This document shows positions 58,421 to 64,000 of a stretch of 64,000 bases of DNA, piece by piece. Within the stretch, counting starts at the first letter, position 1; each line of letters starts with the position of its first letter. The position numbers and the translations under genes are program-made. The notes under the pieces are model-generated. The model had not been told where the DNA came from, made no database searches, and saw nothing but the letters and a program-made list of their open reading frames with translations. This DNA is from Woeseiaceae bacterium. GTDB lineage: Bacteria; Pseudomonadota; Gammaproteobacteria; Steroidobacterales; Woeseiaceae. The DNA lies in the NCBI GenBank assembly GCA_028280615.1, contig JANQLK010000015.1:1-64000 (forward strand). Direction: 5' to 3'.

Positions 58421-60526
58421 TCACCACATCTCGCGCATGCGGCTGCCGACATCGATCCGCGTGGACGAACGCGAGGCAGGGGCGCTGTCTCGCACGGCAT
58501 CCCGGCCGCGGAATTCGGTGCGCATCGTCTTGAGCAGCCGATCCGTCATGAAGCGGCTGCGGGCGCCGTAGACGTGTCGGTCGCCGTCCGGCGGCTGCTG
58601 GCTCACGTGAAACTTGAGCGGCGCAATCAGCGTTAGCGACTGCCTGGCGCGGGTCATGGCGACGTACAGCAGGCGGCGCTCCTCCTCGATGAGCTCGGCC
58701 TTGCCCGCGGCGAACTCCGAGGGGAAGCTGCCGTCGGTCACGTTGAGCACGAATACCGACTCCCATTCCTGCCCCTTGGCCGAGTGCACCGTCGACAGGA
58801 TCAGGTAGTCTTCGTCGAGCAGCGGATCGCCCGCTTCGGCGCCGGCCGAGGCGGGCGGATCCAGCGTCAGCTCGGTCAGAAATCGCTCGCGGGTCGCATA
58901 GCGGCCGGAAATCTGCTCGAGCTGCTCGATGTCGGCTTCACGGGTTTCCACGCTGTCGTAGAGGTGCTCCATCACTGGCCGGTACCAGCGCCTGAGTTCG
59001 GCGAGTCCTGCCTGCCAGCCGGCCTCGCCCGACTGCGCTGACAGCGACTCGATCAGCGTCGTGAACGCCGGCCAGTGCGGCTGCGCGGCCGACGGCGGCA
59101 CGAAGTACTTGAGACTCTTAACGGCGTGGTCGTTGAGGACGAGATGCTCGCAGCATTTGCCGGCGCTGGCCGGCCCCATGCCGGGCAACAGCTTCAGCAC
59201 GCGGAACGCGGCGACTTCGTTCTTCGGATTGTCCGCCCACTTCAGGATCGACAGGACGTCCTTGACGTGTGCCGCTTCGAGAAACTTGAGACCGCCGTAC
59301 TTGACGTACGGGATATTGCGCCGCAAGAGCTCGATCTCGAGCCGGTCGCTCGTATGCGAACCGCGGAACAGAACGGCCTGGTCCTTGAGCTCAACGCCCT
59401 GCTCGCGATTCTCGAGGACCGCCTCCACGACGAACTCGGCCTCGCTATCGCCGTCCTCGACGGTCACGTAGGCGGGCGGCGCGCCTTCCCTGCTCCGCGA
59501 GAACAAATGCTTGCGGTACTGGCGCTCGCTTTCGGCGATCAGGCAATTGGCGCTGTCGAGCACGGCCTGGGTCGAGCGGTAATTCTCCTCCAGCGTCACG
59601 ATCTCGGCCGACGGCATGAAGTGGTCGGGAAAACTGAGGATGTTGTCGACGGACGCCGCGCGGAACGAGTAGATCGACTGGGCGTCGTCGCCGACGACGC
59701 TCAAGCCCCGGCCGTCAGGCTTCAGCGCCAGCAGGATGTCGGCCTGGACGCGATTGGTGTCCTGGTACTCGTCGACGAGCACGTGGTCGAACCAGCCGCC
59801 AATCGTTGTCGCGAACTCTTCCTCGGCGACGAGGTGACCGAGATACAGGAGCAGGTCGTCGTAGTCGAGCGCCTGGAGCTTGAGCTTGCGCTCGACGTAG
59901 CCGCGATACAGTGAGCGAAGCTCCCGCTCCCAGTCGGCACACCATGGAAAGGCCTCGTCGACGACGGCCGTGAGGTCCGACCGTGTGTTGACGGTGCGGG
60001 AATAGATGGCGAGGCAGGTGTCCTTCTTCGGGAACCGCCGCGAGCGCTTTGAAAGTCTGAGTTCGTGACGCACGACGTCCATGAGGTCGGCCGCATCGCC
60101 GCGATCCAACACCGAGAACGAGGGCTCGAGGCCCACGTTGTGCGCGAACTGTCGGAGCAAGCGGTTGGCAATCGAGTGAAACGTTCCGGCCCAGGGCAAC
60201 GCGAAACGCCGGCCGTCGCCGCCGTCGGCCCTGAGCGCGGCGCGCACGATCGTTTCCACTCGCCGTGTCATTTCGGTCGCGGCCCGGCGCGTGAACGTCA
60301 GCAGCAAAATTCTCGAAGGATCGACGCCACAGAGGACCAGGTGCGCCACGCGATGCGCCAGGGTCATCGTCTTGCCGGTGCCGGCGCCGGCGATCACGAG
60401 TAGCGGGCCGGCCTCGAAGCCGCCGTCGGCCAGCCCCTCGCCATGGGTCGCGGCCATTCGCTGCGCCGTATTCAGCATGGCCAGGTAGTCGTTATCGGCT
60501 TGCTCGGAAACGTCGACCGCGTCCAC
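58421..60526 (-). CDS. UvrD/Rep-like ATP-dependent DNA helicase, SOS-regulated
   Basis: 701 residues, GTG start. Superfamily 1A motifs are complete: Walker A GAGTGKT (47-53), LLLTFTRRAATEM (Ia), DEYQDTN (II), GDDAQSIYSFRAA (III), LEENYRSTQ (IV), HSAKGQEWESVFVLNV (V) and YVAMTRARQSL (VI). It unwinds DNA 3' to 5' in repair. It is slightly shorter than UvrD and lacks an obvious C-terminal tail domain, so it may be a second helicase and not UvrD itself. A LexA box overlaps its -10 element (60557-60572). Confidence 0.93.
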   Translation of the reverse strand: MDAVDVSEQADNDYLAMLNTAQRMAATHGEGLADGGFEAGPLLVIAGAGTGKTMTLAHRVAHLVLCGVDPSRILLLTFTRRAATEMTRRVETIVRAALRADGGDGRRFALPWAGTFHSIANRLLRQFAHNVGLEPSFSVLDRGDAADLMDVVRHELRLSKRSRRFPKKDTCLAIYSRTVNTRSDLTAVVDEAFPWCADWERELRSLYRGYVERKLKLQALDYDDLLLYLGHLVAEEEFATTIGGWFDHVLVDEYQDTNRVQADILLALKPDGRGLSVVGDDAQSIYSFRAASVDNILSFPDHFMPSAEIVTLEENYRSTQAVLDSANCLIAESERQYRKHLFSRSREGAPPAYVTVEDGDSEAEFVVEAVLENREQGVELKDQAVLFRGSHTSDRLEIELLRRNIPYVKYGGLKFLEAAHVKDVLSILKWADNPKNEVAAFRVLKLLPGMGPASAGKCCEHLVLNDHAVKSLKYFVPPSAAQPHWPAFTTLIESLSAQSGEAGWQAGLAELRRWYRPVMEHLYDSVETREADIEQLEQISGRYATRERFLTELTLDPPASAGAEAGDPLLDEDYLILSTVHSAKGQEWESVFVLNVTDGSFPSEFAAGKAELIEEERRLLYVAMTRARQSLTLIAPLKFHVSQQPPDGDRHVYGARSRFMTDRLLKTMRTEFRGRDAVRDSAPASRSSTRIDVGSRMREMW

Positions 60527-60556
60527 TTGACCCTCGCTCGGGCGGCTAAAACGGGA

Positions 60557-60572
60557 CTGTCTTTTTATACAG
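60557..60572 (-). promoter_or_regulatory. LexA (SOS) box over the helicase promoter
   Basis: On the minus strand CTGTATAAAAAGACAG, exactly CTG-N10-CAG as in E. coli LexA boxes, with TA before it. It covers the -10 TATAAA (60564-60569); a weak -35 TTGTAA at 60585-60590 includes the stop codon of the upstream hydrolase gene. The box is 30 bases upstream of the GTG start. Confidence 0.85.
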
Positions 60573-60584
60573 TACTGGATCCAT

Positions 60585-61478
60585 TTACAAGTGTTGGCCG
60601 AAAAACCCGTCGATCAAGGCGGCGAGCGTCGCGGGCGCTTCGAAGTGCAGCATATGGCCGGCGTTATCGACGACCTCGAGCGACGCGCGTGAAAACGGCA
60701 GACCGACGCTGCCGGCACCGACCTCGGCATCGGCTCCGGCGGCGAACTCGCTCTGACCGCCGGCTACGAGCAGCACATCGGCCGTTGCAGTTTGCCAGCA
60801 GCTTTCCGCCTCGGCGCGGCGGTACAGCACCGGGTTCCTGAGCCGGTGCAGCGGGTCGGCGCGCAATACCACGGCGCCGCCCTGTTCGCGCGCCCAGCAG
60901 CGCGCGACGAACTCCGCCTCCGGCCGCCCTATCGCCGGGCTTCTTTCGGCGATGCGATCCGCCAGCGCCGCAAAGTCGGGGTAGTCGGCAAACCTGGGTT
61001 CCGATCGGCCGCCCGAGATCCACTGCCGGTACCGGGCCGGCGCGTCCGCGGGATCCGAATCGGGCAAGCCGAAACCTTCGAGATTGACGAATGCGCGCAC
61101 GCGTTCCGGGAACGCACCCGCGTAAAGACCCGCAATGTTGCCGCCCATGCTATGCCCGACCAGCAGCGCGGGCGCATCGGGGCTGTATCGCTCGAGCAGC
61201 GCGTCGAGGTCGGCGAGATAATCCGGGAACCAGTAGGCATGCACGCTCCCGTGACTGTCGCCGAAGCCCCGTAGATCGGGGGCAACCACGTGCCAGTCGC
61301 GCTTGAGCTTGTCGACGACGAACTGGAAAGTCGGCCCGCAGTCCAGGAATCCGTGCAGAACGACTATGAGCGGCGCGTCGGCCTCGCCCCACTCGTGGAC
61401 CGCGTAGTCGATGCCGCGAATCGGGATGTCGGAGGTGCGCCGCGCCGCGACGGGCGTGTAGATGTGGGACAGAGCCAT
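60585..61478 (-). CDS. Alpha/beta-hydrolase
   Basis: 297 residues from the ATG at 61478. LHGFLDCGPTFQFVVDKL is the oxyanion-hole region, S110 in VGHSMGG is the nucleophile, and NAGHMLHFEAP supplies the histidine. APDLRGFGDS is standard. Such enzymes include lactonases, epoxide hydrolases and esterases; the substrate is unknown. The TTG-initiated extension to 61517 has no homology and is excluded. The start lacks a clear Shine-Dalgarno sequence. Divergent from the SLC13 gene, 60 bases away. Confidence 0.9.
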   Translation of the reverse strand: MALSHIYTPVAARRTSDIPIRGIDYAVHEWGEADAPLIVVLHGFLDCGPTFQFVVDKLKRDWHVVAPDLRGFGDSHGSVHAYWFPDYLADLDALLERYSPDAPALLVGHSMGGNIAGLYAGAFPERVRAFVNLEGFGLPDSDPADAPARYRQWISGGRSEPRFADYPDFAALADRIAERSPAIGRPEAEFVARCWAREQGGAVVLRADPLHRLRNPVLYRRAEAESCWQTATADVLLVAGGQSEFAAGADAEVGAGSVGLPFSRASLEVVDNAGHMLHFEAPATLAALIDGFFGQHL

Positions 61479-61538
61479 GTCGTGTATAAACGTGAGGTCT
61501 CGGGGATTCGCGGCCAACGATCACAAACGCGCGCACGA

Positions 61539-63899
61539 ATGACAACAGAAATCGCTATCGTCCTCGGCATTCTCGCCGTCTCGTTGGTACTTTTCATCAG
61601 CGAAGTCATACGCATGGACCTCGTGGCGATGCTCGTGCTCGGCGCGCTGGCCGTCACCGGCCTCGTCACGGCGGACGAGGCGCTTGCGGGATTCAGCAAC
61701 GGCGCCGTCGTAACCGTCTGGGCCATGTTCATACTGAGCGAAGGACTGACGCGCACGGGCATCGCCGACATTATCGGCCGTCAGGTCATGCGCATCGCCG
61801 GCACCCGGGAATTCTCGATGATCGTCGTAATAATGATCACGGGCGCGGTCCTGTCGGCCTTCATGAACAACATCGGCGTCGCCGCGCTGATGCTGCCGGT
61901 CGTCGTCGACATCGCCCGGCGGACACGGATTCCACCGTCTAGACTCCTAATGCCGCTCGCCTATTCGACGCTGCTCGGCGGCCTGATGACACTGATCGGT
62001 ACGCCGCCCAACCTGCTGATCTCGGCGTCGCTGACGCAAAACGGTGAGCAGCCCTTCGCGCTGTTCGACTTCACGCCCATCGGTGGCGGCGTCATGGTCG
62101 TCGGCGTCCTGTTCATCGCGTTGTTCGGCCGCTTGCTGTTGCCGAAGAAGAAGGCCAAGCAGGACAGGGCCGTGAGCCAGCGCAGCCTTCGCTCGCGCTA
62201 CAAGCTTCACGAGCGCACGTTCCTTTTGAGAGTACCGTACGACTCGGTGCTGGTCGGCAAGACCATTGCCGAGAGCCGCATCGGAACGTCTACGGGACTG
62301 ATCATTCTCGCGCTGACGCGCGGCGGACGTAACGAACCGCTGCCCGGCCGCCAGACCGTACTGCGCGGCGGCGACGGACTGCTGATTCAGGGCCGCGTCG
62401 ACCAGTTTCGTGAACTCAGGCGCTGGAGCGATCTCGTGATCGAGCGCGAGGCGCCCGTGCTCAAATCGATGGTCGCGTCCAAGCTCATGTATGCCGACGT
62501 GCAGATCGCCGAGGGCTCGCCGCTGGTGGGCGAACTGATCCGTGATGCCGCCTTGCGCAGCCGCTTCGACGTTCTGGTCGTCGGCGTCCTGCGACGTGAT
62601 GGCTATCGCCTGACCAACCTCGCGTATGTGCCGCTTCGCTCGGGCGACCGCTTGCTCGTACAGGGCGAGGAAGACGCGATGCAGCAGCTCGAGAAGTTCG
62701 CCGACTTCGACGAAGTGAATCTCGCTTCGGTCGACGAGATCGAGGACCGCTACAAGGCCGACGAGCGCATGTTCGTCGTACGCCTGCCGAAGGACTCCGA
62801 CCTGAGCGGCGCGACGCTTGCCAAGAGTCGGCTCGCGGACGTGTTCGACTTTCGCGTGCTCGCGGTATTTCGAGACGGCAAGCTCAAGACGATGCCGCGC
62901 GGCGACGAGACGCTGGAAGGCGGCGACCTGTTGCTCATCGAGGGCCAGCCCGGCGACCTGGACGTCCTGCGCGGACTGCAGGAGCTCGAGATCGACACGC
63001 GCAGCGCGGCCAATCTCGGCGCCTTCGAGTCCGAGCGCTTGACGCTCATGGACGCGACGCTCGATCCGCGAACGCGCCTGGCCGGCAAGACGGTCGGCGA
63101 GCTCAACTTCCGTGAGCGCTACGGCATCGAACTCGCGGGAATATGGCGGGAGGGAGAACCCGTGGGCACCGATCTCGCCGATGAGCGGCTGCAGGTCGGC
63201 GACGCCCTGCTGCTGCTCGGCCCGCGCGATCGCCTGCAGCTGCTCGCCTCGGATTCGGACTTCCTGGTCCTGACGCCGCTGGGGCAGGAACCGCCGGACA
63301 CGCGCCGCGCGCCGCTGGCCGCCTTCATCATGCTGTCGGTCATCGTCAGCGTCATGCTCGGGCTGGCGCCCATATCCATCGCCGCCGTGATCGGCGGCAC
63401 GATCATGGTGCTGCTCGGCTGTCTGACGATGGAGCAGGCTTATCGGGCAATCGAGTGGCGCGCGATCTTCCTGATCGCCGGTATGCTGCCGCTCGGCACG
63501 GCGATGTCGGAGACCGGGGCCGCCACCTATCTCGCCGACCAGGTCATGCTGCTGCTGGGCGATGCCGGGCCGTGGCCCGTGATCATGGGCCTCTACATCC
63601 TGACGGCCATGGCGACGATGATCATTCCGACCGCGGCGCTCGTGGTCCTGATGTCGCCGATAGTCCTGTCGGCCATGTCGGACCTGGGCCTCGCCCCGCA
63701 AACCGCGATGATGGCCGTGGCCATGGCGGCGTCAGCGAGTTTCACGAGCCCGATCTCGCACCCGGCGAACATCCTGGTCATGGGTCCGGGCGGCTACCGC
63801 TTCGTCGACTACCTGAAAGTCGGCGTACCGCTGACGCTGGTCGTGTTCATAACGGTCATGGTCCTGCTGCCCACGCTCTGGCCGCTCACGCCCCTGTGA
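61539..63899 (+). CDS. SLC13-family permease with internal TrkA-C domains
   Basis: 786 residues. Two blocks of membrane helices (about 1-200 and 590-786) are separated by a cytoplasmic section with three or four TrkA-C (RCK_C) repeats, recognisable in LLRVPYDSVLVGKTIAESRIGTSTGLIILAL, VLKSMVASKLMYADVQIAEGSPLVGELIRDAALRSRFDVLVVGV and FVVRLPKDSDLSGATLAKSRLADVFDFRVLAVFRDG. NNIGVAALMLPVV and ISHPANILVMGPGGY are the hairpin motifs of the permease. It probably moves a dicarboxylate or sulfate with sodium, gated by a ligand on the RCK domains. It overlaps the next gene by four bases. Confidence 0.93.
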   Translation: MTTEIAIVLGILAVSLVLFISEVIRMDLVAMLVLGALAVTGLVTADEALAGFSNGAVVTVWAMFILSEGLTRTGIADIIGRQVMRIAGTREFSMIVVIMITGAVLSAFMNNIGVAALMLPVVVDIARRTRIPPSRLLMPLAYSTLLGGLMTLIGTPPNLLISASLTQNGEQPFALFDFTPIGGGVMVVGVLFIALFGRLLLPKKKAKQDRAVSQRSLRSRYKLHERTFLLRVPYDSVLVGKTIAESRIGTSTGLIILALTRGGRNEPLPGRQTVLRGGDGLLIQGRVDQFRELRRWSDLVIEREAPVLKSMVASKLMYADVQIAEGSPLVGELIRDAALRSRFDVLVVGVLRRDGYRLTNLAYVPLRSGDRLLVQGEEDAMQQLEKFADFDEVNLASVDEIEDRYKADERMFVVRLPKDSDLSGATLAKSRLADVFDFRVLAVFRDGKLKTMPRGDETLEGGDLLLIEGQPGDLDVLRGLQELEIDTRSAANLGAFESERLTLMDATLDPRTRLAGKTVGELNFRERYGIELAGIWREGEPVGTDLADERLQVGDALLLLGPRDRLQLLASDSDFLVLTPLGQEPPDTRRAPLAAFIMLSVIVSVMLGLAPISIAAVIGGTIMVLLGCLTMEQAYRAIEWRAIFLIAGMLPLGTAMSETGAATYLADQVMLLLGDAGPWPVIMGLYILTAMATMIIPTAALVVLMSPIVLSAMSDLGLAPQTAMMAVAMAASASFTSPISHPANILVMGPGGYRFVDYLKVGVPLTLVVFITVMVLLPTLWPLTPL

Positions 63900-64000
63900 G
63901 CAAACAAGTCGTTATCGCGGGCGCCGGGCACGCGGCCGGACAGTTGCTGGCAACGCTAAGGCAACAGCGGTATGGGGGGCGCGTCGTGGTAGTCGGCGAG
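63896..64000 (+). CDS. FAD-dependent ferredoxin/rubredoxin-type reductase (5' end only)
   Basis: Only 35 codons are in the window. A GTG start overlaps the SLC13 stop. The sequence opens with VVIAGAGHAAGQLLATLRQQ and then GRVVVVGE, the dinucleotide-binding GxGxxxG fold with the AAGQ variant common in ferredoxin and rubredoxin reductases, and in class I dioxygenase reductases. The remainder, including the NADH site, lies outside the window. Confidence 0.75.
   Translation, partial: MSKQVVIAGAGHAAGQLLATLRQQRYGGRVVVVGE

Noticed and set aside
61947..63701. A 584-codon minus-strand frame inside the SLC13 gene
   Set aside because: The plus strand has full permease and TrkA-C homology; the other frame is low-complexity.
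1..64000. tRNA, rRNA, integrase, transposase or phage genes
   Set aside because: None seen in the intergenic gaps or among the coding sequences; the window looks like core chromosome.

Overview
The window is a 64 kb stretch of GC-rich, gene-dense chromosome with mostly short intergenic gaps. Features such as a TamA/TamB pair, RND pumps with lipoprotein adaptors, a biosynthetic IlvA with tandem C-terminal ACT-like domains, a LexA box of the E. coli type and a Vc2-like cyclic-di-GMP riboswitch point to a gammaproteobacterium. The overall gene mix (KorAB-type oxoacid oxidoreductase in an otherwise aerobic-looking genome, NnrU, DUF2330, choice-of-anchor H protein) would suit an environmental Woeseiales/Xanthomonadales-like lineage, but that placement is an inference. 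I see no rRNA, tRNA, CRISPR array, phage, transposase or integrase, so this looks like core chromosome and not an island. No gene-free stretch exceeds about 310 bases, and the longest ones are described as features.

Layout. 1-10 kb: end of a NERD protein, a DUF819 membrane protein with an MBL hydrolase, GIY-YIG protein, acyltransferase, a cupin/YbaK/DUF6265 overlapping run, a TPMT-type methyltransferase, folD, and a methionine-salvage pair (mtnA plus class II aldolase). 9.3-14.9 kb (minus strand): TonB-like, TPR, dienelactone hydrolase, CBS protein, a secreted repeat protein, amidohydrolase, threonine dehydratase. 14.9-20.4 kb: tamA-tamB. 20.6-24.6 kb: MltF-like transglycosylase, a c-di-GMP-I riboswitch controlling an FAD oxidase, and a PadR regulator. 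24.6-37.7 kb: two RND efflux loci, the first with one adaptor and one pump, the second with two lipoprotein adaptors followed by two pumps. 37.8-45.6 kb: NnrU, choice-of-anchor H protein, TerB, DUF418, a 26-codon gene with an extreme Shine-Dalgarno sequence, a cysteine-desulfurase-like protein, and a DUF6249/ECF sigma/membrane protein cassette. 45.7-48.3 kb: an orphan RnfD-like protein coupled to a DUF2330 protein. 48.3-54.2 kb: an epimerase-like protein and a three-gene 2-oxoacid oxidoreductase operon with a GltD-like iron-sulfur flavoprotein. 54.4-64 kb: esterase, dihydroorotase, ilvA with an unusual 3' region, an SOS-controlled UvrD-like helicase, an alpha/beta hydrolase, an SLC13 permease and the start of a flavoprotein reductase.

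The most interesting signals are regulatory. A cyclic-di-GMP riboswitch merges into the ribosome-binding site of a lone FAD oxidase. A micro-gene carries a 15-base match to the complement of the 16S rRNA tail and has its own promoter and terminator. A LexA box sits on the helicase promoter, and a 25-base dispersed motif follows the stop codons of two unrelated genes. Among proteins, the RnfD-like/DUF2330 pair with a WCDPC motif and the twin-adaptor/twin-pump efflux operon are the best candidates for undescribed systems.
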